A stretch of DNA of 64,000 bases from Pohlia nutans. Lineage: Eukaryota; Streptophyta; Bryopsida; Bryales; Mniaceae. Positions 1 through 10,523 of the stretch are shown here, in pieces. Made by a program: the position numbers and the translations under genes. How positions within the stretch are numbered: the first letter of the stretch is position 1; each line of letters opens with the position of its first letter. Below the pieces are notes generated by a model. That model was not told the DNA's origin. It made no database searches and worked only from the letters and a program-made list of their open reading frames with translations. Location: the NCBI GenBank assembly GCA_022496805.1, contig CM040088.1:22661001-22725000 (forward strand), given 5' to 3'.

Positions 1-800
1 TGTGACCACGATAGAGTGATATTGGAATACGTCCCTCCACAACTATTTTAAGGAAGGATTCATAACCTTGGATTTATGGACAATGATGACTACCCATATA
101 AAGTAATTGTGATTGGTTCATGGACTATATAGAGGGACACATAGCGGTTCAAAGGTGTAGAGACGATAGCTTGTGACACCAAATCTTAGATGTGATTATA
201 TAGGTCAAGGGATGAAATGAAGAAAAAAAAGGTGCGAATGCTCTTAGACCCTTTCAACCAATACTCTGGATAGCTTTGAAAAGATAGATGTGCATAGGTT
301 GGTCTACAATGTATTTGGAGGGAGACTAAATACAACAACCTACTTTATGGCCCTTAAAACGACTAGTGTTCCTTCTCTCTTTAATTGCACATCATGACTG
401 CACAATCCATGTGTGGTGCCTTATGAGTGGTTTACTTACTATTTTCAATGTCTAATTGAGTGATGTGGTTGAGAACTACATTGTACAACATGTAATTTTT
501 GGATGACCTTTAGAGTGCAATTATGAGTTGTTGGTGGAGATGCTCTAAAGCATCCACACCCTTCTCCTTCAATTTACCCCTAGACCACTATCATCACATT
601 CAAAATTTGGTGTCACAAACTATCGTTTCCACACCTTTGAACTGCTACGTGTCCTTTTAATAGAGTATAATAGTATATAGTCCATGAACCAATTACAATC
701 GCTATATATGAATAATAATTATTGTTCATCAATCTAGGATATTGAGCCCTTTCCAAACTTAGTTACAGAGGGACGTATTTAGATATCATTATATTGTGTT
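1..800. repeat. Dispersed repeat with inverted arms
   Basis: Positions about 1-262 reappear as the reverse complement at about 533-800. Shared blocks include the stretch reading GTCCCTC, the block around TAGCTTGTGACACCAAAT, and the block around CATGGACTATATAG. A third copy lies at 60,900-61,680 inside the AMP deaminase gene, where it is split by a TTAA element. This looks like a foldback DNA transposon or two inverted copies of one repeat. No coding capacity is visible. The superfamily is not determined because the true ends are unclear and the left end may lie outside the window. Confidence 0.6.
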
Positions 801-889
801 CATATTCTATAGTTCTTCCACCCATCATAAATTTTCAGCATTAAATACAAGGACTTTTCATCTAGTTTTAAGACAATATCCTACTTTGA

Positions 890-1260
890 GTAGTAGGGTA
901 CAAATGATTTTAGCGCATCCTCAATGCAGACCTCTATATTTATCCTTCAAAGTAAAGTTTCATCTATACTTCAATTTCAAGCGACCCAATCACATTCTCT
1001 AAATGTGCACAGTATATAGTTGATGGACCAATCAAAAAGTTTTGTCACTTATTTAGAATATAGGACAAAGTTCTATCACAAGTACAATCAAGTATAAAAT
1101 CTACCTAAATTTAGTTTAAGAGGGTGGTTTGAAAGACCCGGTACACTCTCTAAATGTGACATGTCTACATGCCCTCTACGTTATTTAGGATGTTTTTCAT
1201 CCAACGTATTGGTTGTTAAATGGTTTGCAGGGCTAGATTGAAGATGTCCTTAGAAACATA
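890..1260. repeat. Dispersed repeat, copy 1 (pair with 7850-8090)
   Basis: From about 1005 to 1250 the sequence matches 7850-8090 in direct orientation, sharing an ATATAGTT-ATGGA-CAATCA block, a TATTTAGAATATAG-like block and a TTTAGGATGTTTTTCAT block. No open reading frame is convincing here. Between 1260 and 2014 I see only AT-rich sequence without a recognisable gene. Confidence 0.55.
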
Positions 1261-2014
1261 AAATCATCATATTTGAAGTTAATGGTAAAGTCGTTTTTCG
1301 TTATTGCATCTTTTATTTCACTTTCACGTCCTAAAAGCCAATCGCATTTACAAGCTTTATGATATACTTTTTTTTTTTAAATCACTCCTGATAACTATTT
1401 TGAATTTAAACAATTTAAAGCAACTAAATATGATTGCCCACGCACTTAGAGACTAACTAAACATTAACTCACTACAACTATTAGAAAATATTTCCTCTAA
1501 AGACATAAGATTTATAAATGGATTCATAATATTAAATATAAAGTTTATACACATCCATAAAAAGGTGTAGTGCAAGATTTATATCCATATAAATAAAGAG
1601 CCAAATAGTGTATTTGCACAAATTATGCTATAAGGATATAGATGGTACATGGCACCTTTATGTCTCATAGAACATTTCATAGTAATATGACCAATCTGAT
1701 GAATATAATTGATACCATAGGGAGTGTATTTTGTGGTTGAGGATGTCCTACATTCTAATTTCAAATAGAATGTCTTTGACAAACCAAAAATTAGATATTT
1801 TTTTCATTTTATACCCAAATTTCATACTAAATGTCTTTTGTACCTAAGTTGCACGCATGCTATCCACAACAAATACCTATGTGGCTACATTTGACACCTT
1901 TCCAATTAATATCTTGAAGCATAAATCCTTATGATCTTTGTCGTGGATGGTTTTTCAAACTTAAGCCTTTCAATGAAGATCATTTGAACTTTGTGTCAAA
2001 GATCTTAGTAAGAA

Positions 2015-2176
2015 CACTAGTAGAACTTTTGTCTAATGGGACATGTCCTTAATGACTAAATGTCCATTGTGACATATCTTTAGTGACTCAAAATCAATAT
2101 TGAGTCACTAAAGACATGTCACAACGGACAGTTAGTCATTAAGAACATGTCCCATTGGTCAAGATTTATACTAGTG
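2015..2176. mobile_element. CACTA-type foldback MITE with GAA target duplication
   Basis: The element begins CACTAGTAGAA and ends with ATACTAGTG. It is flanked on both sides by GAA (2012-2014 and 2177-2179), a 3-bp duplication typical of CACTA/EnSpm elements. Almost the whole 162 bp is one hairpin: the left arm containing GGGACATGTCCTTAATGAC pairs with the right arm near 2137-2153, with a loop near 2095. No protein is encoded. A transcript would fold into a long hairpin, so small RNAs are plausible. Confidence 0.8.
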
Positions 2177-2202
2177 GAATGAATAGGCCCACAAAAGTTT
2201 AG

Positions 2203-2925
2203 TTGGGTGTTTTCACGGTAGGACATTCAAAATGTGTAGTGTGACATCGCATAACAAGCGAAATGTGGAAGTAAACATTTTCTATTGGTCATTGAAATTA
2301 GTTTTTTGGCATAAAATTAACCACAATGCAAAAGGTATTGTAGGATTGTATATATATTAATAAATTTTAAAATAATATAAAATAGTATTTGGACCAAAAT
2401 GGCAAAATGTAGTACATTGCATTTGGTGACGTTGTAGTATAAATACTTTAATGCCTTAATTGATACGTTTCATTGAAGATATAGTGATGGCAATAATTTT
2501 CTTCAATTTCTATAACATAAAGGTATTCTATTCAAAAAAGATTCCAAAAGATTTTGTAAGCAAGGTGGATATTAGAGGTCTATGGCGACAATCTTTGTTC
2601 CTTTACATTAGACGCCCCTTAAAATAGCGAATTCCCAAAAGAATCTTGTGAGCTTGGTTGGCTAATTAAAACAGAGCTTGTGGTGTGGCTAGAATATGCA
2701 TTCGATGTGGTTTGCAAGCGGATTAAATGACATCAGTAGGAATATTACAAAAAGATTTTAAAATAACATATAATGTTTTAAAAAGATTCCAAATGATTCC
2801 ATTTTATTGTATTGAAATATTTTTGGTATTTTCCCTATTTATTACATTATGTCATTAATGCAAATGCTTTACAACATTAAAAGAAAAAATTGTTGAGAAT
2901 TATGACACCCTAGTGAAAACACCCA
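2203..2925. mobile_element. Non-autonomous element with TIR TTGGGTGTTTTCAC
   Basis: The left end reads TTGGGTGTTTTCAC and the right end is its near-exact inverse (GTGAAAACACCCAA). Short internal blocks such as AAGATTCCAAA occur on both sides of the interior. No target duplication is clear and no transposase is encoded. The superfamily is undetermined. Confidence 0.5.
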
Positions 2926-3567
2926 ATATGAGAAAAAAAAACTCATGGGTATTGCAAGTAGGCAAAGACATGTTTGTCTTGAACAAAGTTTGCAAAGGTG
3001 GGCCACTATGATCATAGGCAATGTCTTTTGTTTGGCATTCTTGTTGTTTTTCTACCTCAATCAATTACAAGGCCTTGAAAACCATCTTCCATTGCTCCAA
3101 TCCCTGTGAAAATTAGCATGCATGTTTTCAATTTCTCGTTATTACACTTGGTTTAAGAAATTAAGATAATCAATCAATATGATTGTTTTTTTAAGTGAAC
3201 TAAATGAATGTAATTATAAGTATGAAATGATATAAACATTAACATAAGCAAATAGATTGTAAAGAAGAACACCTGTGTTAAATCTAATTATTCAGTTAGT
3301 GTGAAGAAATGAAATAAACTTCTAGCACAAAAGCATGAATGTGACTTGGACCTATTTAAAATCTTAAAATATATTACCCACAAATACATGTATTGCATTA
3401 ATTATTTCTTGGGATATTCATGTATAATGCAAATTTATTCTTCATAAGGTTTAGGACGAGGAGATAATTGTTTTTGAGGATTGTTTTGTACAACTGTAGT
3501 AATTAGATGTAAAGAATATAGAGCAGTACTTCGTTGATTTTTAATTATGTTTGGCAATTAACCATAA
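2926..3567. other. AT-rich intergenic sequence
   Basis: No gene, RNA or bounded repeat was recognised in this stretch. Short open frames are interrupted everywhere and lack family resemblance. Confidence 0.5.
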
Positions 3568-3575
3568 CCATTTTG

Positions 3576-3847
3576 CTCGAGGAAGTCACTTAGTGTAAAT
3601 TTGGGTACATATGAGCGAACAAAGGGTATTTAATGGGGGCTATGAATAATTGGAATATTATACTATTTATAGTATATTTGGGGTATATTTCATATATTAT
3701 AAGAATATTCCTACTATATTCCCAAATTGGTTTTAAAACACCCTATATTACTTCTATAAATTTATAATTTTTATCTCAAATGAATAAAAGACACCCTATA
3801 TTTGTTCTCTCATAGTTATCTAAATTCTTGATAGTGACTTCCCTGGG
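3576..3847. mobile_element. hAT-type MITE, copy 1 (8-bp duplication)
   Basis: The terminal inverted repeats are CTCGAGGAAGTCACT on the left and AGTGACTTCCCTGGG on the right. An exact 8-bp duplication CCATTTTG flanks the element (3568-3575 and 3848-3855). Length is 272 bp. The body is nearly identical to the copy at 34,464-34,727. The 8-bp duplication and short TIRs point to the hAT superfamily. No protein is encoded. Confidence 0.88.
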
Positions 3848-4415
3848 CCATTTTGACATTAAACTATGGATAAGAATTATAATATCTTATTTGATTGCAA
3901 TATTTTTGACAACATGATTGATGAATAAGAATTCAATATTAGTGTAGAGTCATATTTGAAGGAAAAAATGCATCATATGTTGCTATGATGAGAATTATCA
4001 TTTCTTGAACGATGTTAGAATATACAAGACATAGAAAAGTTACAAGCATATCTTGTAATAAAAGAAAATCAACTGAACATGTTTGAACCTTACAATAAGC
4101 CAATGGATATTGGAGATGTTTTTCAGTAACAATAAATCAAAAGAAATAATGTTTCAAGTTAAACTCAATACAATCAATTGAATTTTTTAGGTCTTTCCCT
4201 TCTTAACTTTATAGTTGATTTACATTTTCCTTGACTACTAGATTTTGATGTAACACCATAAGGACTAGAGATTGGAAACCAAAGCATTTCAAATGTATAT
4301 TATCAACTTTTGTACATTTGCACTTCCAACACCTCTCGCCACCCATATCACTTCTCCACTTTACTTCTTCACCCTTTGGAGATAATTACTTTTTTGTTAT
4401 TTTTTTCATGTTACT

Positions 4416-4959
4416 TTAACCTTTTAACGTCCTGATTCAACACTAATTTTGGACATGTGTTATAAAATGTTTGACGAATCACAAAAACGGAGTTGATGTA
4501 CAAAGCTAAGTTGAAATGTCAATGTGAAGATCACATCTGTACGATTGAAGCTATCATGTTTTTTATTAATAAATTGTACTTAAATTTTAAAGATTTCTTT
4601 CTGAAATTCAATTTAAAATCCCAAATTAACCTAAAAAAAATTAAAAATTGTAATCAATTTGGAACAACATGCACTACAAGATGGTGTGATTTCCACTGTT
4701 TGATTCTATTTATTTTGGAAAATCATGTTGAAGGTCTCACTTTTTGAACTAAGAATGAAACTTGACATAACCTAATCTTGTTTAAAAATAATAATCACAA
4801 TATCTTATTTTGAAGATCCATACCATACAAATGATAATCAACTAGTCCAAGAACCAAGAGAGATTTGGATGGATGAAAAATTGTACAAGATGTAGCGTTG
4901 AAAAAGGTTGCAATCTGTTCGTTGTCCATTATATAGACACAAGCGCATCAAAGGGTTAA
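4416..4959. mobile_element. TTAA MITE, subgroup A, copy 1
   Basis: The element starts TTAACCTTTTAACGTCC and ends AAAGGGTTAA, so TTAA bounds both ends. It is 544 bp and is the reverse complement of most of 8915-9460 (for example the block with GATGTACAAAGCTAAGTTG). A short open frame inside, 4493-4747, is part of the repeat and is probably not a gene. Confidence 0.75.
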
Positions 4960-5530
4960 ATGATTTGATTCATGCAACTTCAACCCGGACTTCATCTCAC
5001 TTTCAATCATATCCTCTTTGAGTTTTACCATTGTAGAGAACACTACTTTCTTTAAAATTGCACGTGTAATGAGCATTTCGATTCTGCACTTTAGAATTAT
5101 TATTTTTGCAAAATTGCGCAATATGGAGGTTAATGATTGTCAGTTCCGTTAAATTCATGACATAAACTTCAAAATCTAAATATTAAGAGGGTTGAAAATT
5201 TTCAACCCTTATGAAATTCACAACCCAAGTTTACTATCATAATTTTGTGTCTTGTGAACTTTTAATAGAAATTGTGTTTAATTCCTAAAAGACCGGAGGT
5301 GTTTTTGCTCCAAAAATACATCAAAACTATCATTTCTAGTGCATTGAACTAATGAAATAAATTTAATTCTTAATCTAAATATAACCATTGGATCATGTAC
5401 AATATTAGTATGAGAACATGTGGTGAAAAATTCGACAACTATGACCTGATAGATTGCGAGATAATAGCATCTGAAGTAATAATAGAGAAATTGCAACTTG
5501 CCAAACTAAGTCAACAAACATTGGATCTTC
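4960..5530. other. Intergenic sequence with a 20-bp palindrome
   Basis: No gene is recognised. Positions 5189-5208 are a perfect palindrome, GGGTTGAAAATTTTCAACCC. A short open frame at 5395-5595 runs into the next transposon and has no family resemblance. Confidence 0.5.
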
Positions 5531-5533
5531 TTA

Positions 5534-6108
5534 GGGCTGCTTTACACCTAGAGGCTAGGTCAATTCCCCTTGAGGCCGATTGCATGAAATATTAGCCCCT
5601 TTTGGGCTTGAGGCTGGCCTCAACTACCCATTATAATAAGATTATAACGGGGGCCAATTCTCCCTTATGTAAAGGCCTTGGGGCCAAGAAGCCAAGCCAA
5701 TTCAATAAATGTAGCAAATTTTAGCCCCTCTCTCTTTTCAAAAGAGCCGTTTAGATTTCCTCATAATCCAACGGATTTAGTTCGTCGAAGAAAATCATCT
5801 TTTATATAATTTTGTATTTATTTTTATTGAAATTTGACATTGGTCCCGAGGCCAAGAATTGGGCCTCCATTTTGGGTGCACCCAATTCAACGAGCTCGGG
5901 CCATGTCGGACCATGCAATTTTTAAGTAAAAAATTCATATCACCAAATCACCAAATCATTTTTAAGTAAAAAATTCATATCACCAAATCAGCCCGAGCTC
6001 TAGGTGTAAAGGGGTTGGGGCCGATTTCAGCCTTTTGACCAATCACAAGTGAGGATTTCAAGCCTCTTACACAACGAATTAGTCCTGCCTTTAGATGTAA
6101 ACCGGTCC
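5534..6108. mobile_element. Tourist/Harbinger-like MITE with TTA duplication
   Basis: The left end GGGCTGCTTTACACCTAGAG and the right end, whose inverse is GGACCGGTTTACATCTAAAG, form imperfect terminal repeats. TTA flanks both sides (5531-5533 and 6109-6111), the standard PIF/Harbinger target duplication. Length is 575 bp. The interior is GC-richer than its surroundings and holds repeated GGCC-rich words. The terminal sequence resembles the element at 13,756-14,176 rather than the ends of the autonomous element at 39,001-45,856. Confidence 0.75.
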
Positions 6109-6510
6109 TTAATAAAAAAAATTGCACTATAGAATTTGATGGTTTAATCTGTTTTGGTTGGAAAATTGAGTTGAAAATCTAAATTTCTATATATTTAAAA
6201 AATAATAATAATTTTCATCCTTCAAAAAAATGTCAAGTAGATGTTGGTACAAGATGAAAGGAAAAAATAGATCATTAACAATTCAACATGGAATTGAAAC
6301 ATGTGAATCCTATTGGTGAAATTGTTTTAACAAACAATGTAAACACTTTAAACTTTTTTATTTGGGAAAAATGTGAAAATAGAGTTTAGAATCAACTCCT
6401 ATATGTTAGGTTTCAAGAAGTTATAATTGCCCACGAAAAAAAATACTTAATAATTTTCACTTTGCTTACAAAGTTGTGCTAAGGGTGGCATAGCTTTTCT
6501 CCCTAAGCAA

Positions 6511-6567
<57 letters not shown>

Positions 6568-6640
6568 ACTAAAATTTGACATTATAGATACGTATCCAAA
6601 CTTTCAATTGTCCTCTCAACAAACAATGATCCTGTAGAGG
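6109..6640. other. Intergenic sequence with an (AT)n microsatellite
   Basis: Positions 6513-6564 are an uninterrupted run of AT dinucleotides of about 26 units. The rest is AT-rich with no gene. Confidence 0.8.
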
Positions 6641-7448
6641 TTAACCCTTTACCGCCCAGGGTGGTTCTGGAGAAACCACCTTTTTCGGGGTGATGTTTCT
6701 TTAAATCTATCTCTGTTGAAATTAGGGGTACTATTAATAGTATCCAATCGTACGAATGTAAGCATAGCTTAATGAAACAAGTCTCAGTTAAATCTTGGTA
6801 AGATCGGACCGTTGGATTGGAAGATTATAGTATATCTTTGAACCCTATAATGCACACTCAAAAATGAGATTTCGGGGGGTGTGTGACTTCAAGGTTAAAT
6901 AGAATTTGGGTTAAATTTTCAAAAATAAAAGTGAAGCTGTTCAACAATGACTTGTGTCAACACCTCTTCATTGCAATCTTTTATGTCAAGAATAGACTCA
7001 TACATAATTATTGTGAATTTTATAAGTGAAAGTGACTTATCCATGTACGGTTTAGAACAAAATTTATACGTTCAAATCAGAAAGGAGTTAGTATAGTGAT
7101 CAAGATCAGACTACATACACTAATGGAACATGAACAAGAGAACACAATCCAAAAAGAAAAACGAGATAACAAACTTCCAATCTCTAGAAATACAACATAG
7201 TACATATGGTGTATTTGTAAGTATTTGCTGTATTTTGAGGTATTTGCAGTATTTTGGTGTTTTGTACATAGGTATTTGAATATCTAGGAAAGTCGGATTC
7301 CAAATTTTCTTTTTGCATCATCTCCAGAATCAAAAGTTACACATCTGAACTTCAGACACTGTACTGAGATGGTTCACAGATTTTCCAGAATTTCATTTTC
7401 CAGTGATCTAGTGACCACTTAGTGGTTACCTGGGCGGTAAAGGGTTAA
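6641..7448. mobile_element. TTAA MITE, subgroup B, copy 1
   Basis: The left end is TTAACCCTTTACCGCCCAGG and the right end is its inverse (CCTGGGCGGTAAAGGGTTAA), a perfect 20-bp terminal repeat including TTAA. The 808-bp body matches the copy at 52,625-53,434 in the same orientation, including a GGGGGGTGTGTGACTTCAA block. No protein is encoded. Confidence 0.85.
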
Positions 7449-8082
7449 GTAGGTTAAGTTAACTCTTACAAAACATTTCCTAATTTAGATTTAAAGGAGT
7501 ATTTTTGAGTTTTAACATCAAGATATAGAAGAAATTTACATTCTAAAAATGTAGATACATACTATTATTGACATGGATGATGCCTGAAAATATAAATTCA
7601 TACAAATATTTGTTCATTGTCAACAATTCATAGTCAAAGTGATTTGAAAATTGAGAAAACAAAACCCGAGGGATTAAGTATGTTTTTTTATGGGTTCACT
7701 TTGTTTAAGTGAGAGGAGTAGGATGCAAGACCCTTGACTGTTGAGAGGCCCTTTTAGAGTCTGATTTACATGGTTTTAGGGTTCCTCAATCTAAACATCT
7801 GTATTGACAATTTAGAGTACACCAACCAACTAATTTAAAATTATGTTTGTGCACTATATAGTTCATGGATCAATCACAGTCGCCACTTATTTAGAATGTA
7901 GAATAAGGTTTTAGCACATGTGCAATAAAATAAAAAAATCTACTCAAATATAGTTTTAGAGGGAGGTTTGGAGGGCTCGGGACACTCTCCAAATTTGAGT
8001 ATCTACTTTCCTCTACACTATTTTAGGATGTTTTTCATTCATTTTATTGGATGTCAGATGGTTTGCAAGGTTGCATTTTAAG
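7449..8082. repeat. Intergenic sequence containing dispersed repeat copy 2
   Basis: Positions about 7850-8082 match 1005-1250 in direct orientation, as described there. Positions 7449-7849 show nothing recognisable. Confidence 0.5.
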
Positions 8083-8359
8083 AGCATCCTCGGTCCACCC
8101 TTTAAAAAGGCCCAACATATTAAAAAGGTCCTTTAATAGACAAAGAATTAGACCACTAAAATAGTATGCATAGTAAAAGTAGAAGAAAATTTGGATTTAA
8201 ACATAATTTGATATAGACACATCCCATCAAATGTTTGCTAATTTCCAAAAAAATTAGAGGACCCTTCAAATCAAATTTAGAAAGGGAAAATTCTTCCATC
8301 TCCACAAGAAGATATATTTTAATATACCGGGCCTATTTAGAGGGCAGACGAAGGATGCT
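8083..8359. mobile_element. Small TIR element (AGCATCCT ends)
   Basis: The left end AGCATCCTCGGTCCACCCT and the right end AGGGCAGACGAAGGATGCT are imperfect inverted repeats. Length is 277 bp with no open frame. Ends of this type are common among plant hAT-like MITEs, but I could not find a clean 8-bp duplication, so the superfamily is uncertain. Confidence 0.55.
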
Positions 8360-8914
8360 TTTATAGAGTTAGTAGAGGAAATATGGGGTTGTAGAATGCT
8401 CCAAGTCTTTTGGAGAGTAGCAAAAAGAGGGGCTACAAAAAAAAAACATGAAATAAATACCCCGCGGGGAACAATGCTTGCTGGCGTTGTAGTTGTTTTT
8501 TTTTTTGTATTTTTTTGGGTATATATATATATGTTTTTTTACTTTTCTTGTATTTTATAAAAGAAAACAACCCTGTTGGCGGTGCCAGCAGGCGTTGCAA
8601 GTGTTTTTTAATATAATTTTTTTTTCTACATTACTAGGCTCCTTTGCTACACTACAACGGGTCCGGTTGGAGGATTTTTAATTTTTATTTAATTTTTTTA
8701 ACCTCCTAACTTTTTTTTCATGGTAGCAATGTCACTGTAAAAGAGTTTGTGAATTACAACATGGCAAGTCATGGTTGACCATGGTCATGGGCACCATGAT
8801 AAAAAAATAGCGGGCATTTTGAGGGCCTCTTGCAAACTCAGTTTTCCTTTAATGGTTGAAGAATGCTGAATTTTGGAAACTATCGTCGTCCCTAGTCACT
8901 CATGTTGTTCTGCA
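8360..8914. other. Intergenic sequence
   Basis: No gene recognised. Runs of T and short AT repeats occur near 8498-8560. A 62-residue frame at 8493-8681 is low complexity and is not supported as a gene. Confidence 0.5.
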
Positions 8915-9460
8915 TTAACCCTTTGACGCGCCAGCGTCCATATTCTGGACGCTGGATGATTTTTGACGCGTCCCTTCATCACATATGGTGATGTTTTTCA
9001 TCCATCCAAAATTCTCTTGATTCTTGTACTAGTTGACTACCATTTGTACAGTATGGATTTTCAAAATAAGATAATGTGAATTTTTGAAAAATAACAAAAG
9101 TGGTTTATGTCAAGTTTCATTCTTAGTTCAAAAAGTGAGACCTTAAGTGATTTTCCATAATAAGTAGAATCAAATAATGGAAACCACGCCATTTTGTAGT
9201 GCATGTTATTCCAATTTCATTAAAATATTTTTTGATTTTTTTGTGTTAATTTTGGATTTTAAATTGAATTTCAAGAGAGAACCTTGCAAAATTAATCAAA
9301 AAGTATTAATAATAAATATGATGAATCCAACCATACAGACGTTATCTTCACATTGACATTTACAAATTTGCTTTGTACATCAACTCCATTTTTATTTTTC
9401 ATCAAACATTTTATAACGAATCTTTGAAAACAGTGTTGAATCGGGACGTTAAAGGGTTAA
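8915..9460. mobile_element. TTAA MITE, subgroup A, copy 2
   Basis: TTAA bounds both ends: left TTAACCCTTTGACGCGCC, right GGGACGTTAAAGGGTTAA. Length is 546 bp, and it is an inverted copy of 4416-4959. Just inside the left end, the words CCAGCGTCCA and TGGACGCTGG form a tight hairpin, itself bracketed by GACGCG and CGCGTC, so the end contains a nested palindrome. Confidence 0.85.
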
Positions 9461-9583
9461 TATAAAAGTTCCTTGCTTCAAGAAAAAAAGAACTATCCAT
9501 AAAATGTTGCATAATTACTCTGACTGGGGCAATGATTCACTGGTTATAATAAGAGTATGTATGAACTACTAACTGCAACCTTG

Positions 9584-9617
9584 ATGATGATCCATGATCC
9601 ATGATCCATGATCCATG
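9584..9617. repeat. Short tandem repeat (7-bp unit)
   Basis: The 7-bp unit ATCCATG is repeated about four times, preceded by GATGATG. Confidence 0.85.
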
Positions 9618-9699
9618 CTTTTGACAAGAAACTGATCAGTCAATAGAGAAATTCGCAAAGTATTTGAGTGAGTGGGCCTCCTTTCTGTCTCCCATCTTG

Positions 9700-9905
9700 A
9701 GTAGGAAGAGAAAAACGAAAAGACTCATGTAAAATCAGATTCCAAGTGAGGCAAGCGCTGCATGGCCAGGAAGAGAAAAATGAGAAAAATGATGTAAAAT
9801 CAGATTCCAGGTGAGGCAAGCGTTGCATGGCCAGGAAGAGAAAAATGAAAAAAAATGATGTAAAATCAGATTCCAGGTGAGAGAAGCGCTGCATGGCCAG
9901 GAATG
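9700..9905. repeat. Tandem repeat, ~66-bp unit, about three copies
   Basis: The word AATCAGATTCCA recurs at 9733, 9799 and 9864, giving periods of 66 and 65 bp. Each unit continues through GCATGGCCAGGAA. Open frames here on both strands are products of the repetition and not genes. Confidence 0.85.
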
Positions 9906-10235
9906 GTGTTGGTCTCCACTCAGAGCAGGTTGGAGGAGGTCAGAGCACTTGTTTTTATAATTCTTGATTGGATAAATTCTTGTTTTTATAATCGTAGATT
10001 CATCAGTGCGAGCTGGCCGGGTCAGTCAAGCAGCACCATTCTCGTAGCGCGCTTCAATAGGGCCATGAAACTCAATCACCCAACTTCACATTCCGTATTT
10101 ACATCTCATATTCAATTTTCTTTTAGAATCCTACACAACTTCTGTTCTTGGAATTCGTCCAGGATTTTAAACTGGCACAGTATCAAAATCCAGTGTTTTT
10201 GGTACTTTGCAAATTTCTCTAATGTACACTACATC

Positions 10236-10236
10236 T

Positions 10237-10302
<66 letters not shown>

Positions 10303-10309
10303 TTTTGAC

Positions 10310-10366
<57 letters not shown>

Positions 10367-10382
10367 TTTTGACATAATAATG

Positions 10383-10416
<34 letters not shown>

Positions 10417-10422
10417 CAACAG
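10236..10422. repeat. (AAT)n/(ATT)n triplet microsatellite, palindromic
   Basis: Runs of ATA-ATA turn into TTA-TTA and are then repeated after a shared spacer containing ATTTTTGACATAATAA. The array can therefore fold on itself twice. Poly-Asn and poly-Ile frames predicted here are artefacts. Confidence 0.9.
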
Positions 10423-10523
10423 CCTAAATAGACCATCGTGAATAAAGAGTTTGTTGGGGATTGTTTCTTCATCAATGCCTAAATGGATAGTGAGTTTACT
10501 TATGTTGCCTCCTTGCTGCACTA

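Noticed and set aside
9640..9894. 84-codon frame with repeated Ser/Phe segments
   Set aside because: Product of the 66-bp tandem repeat.
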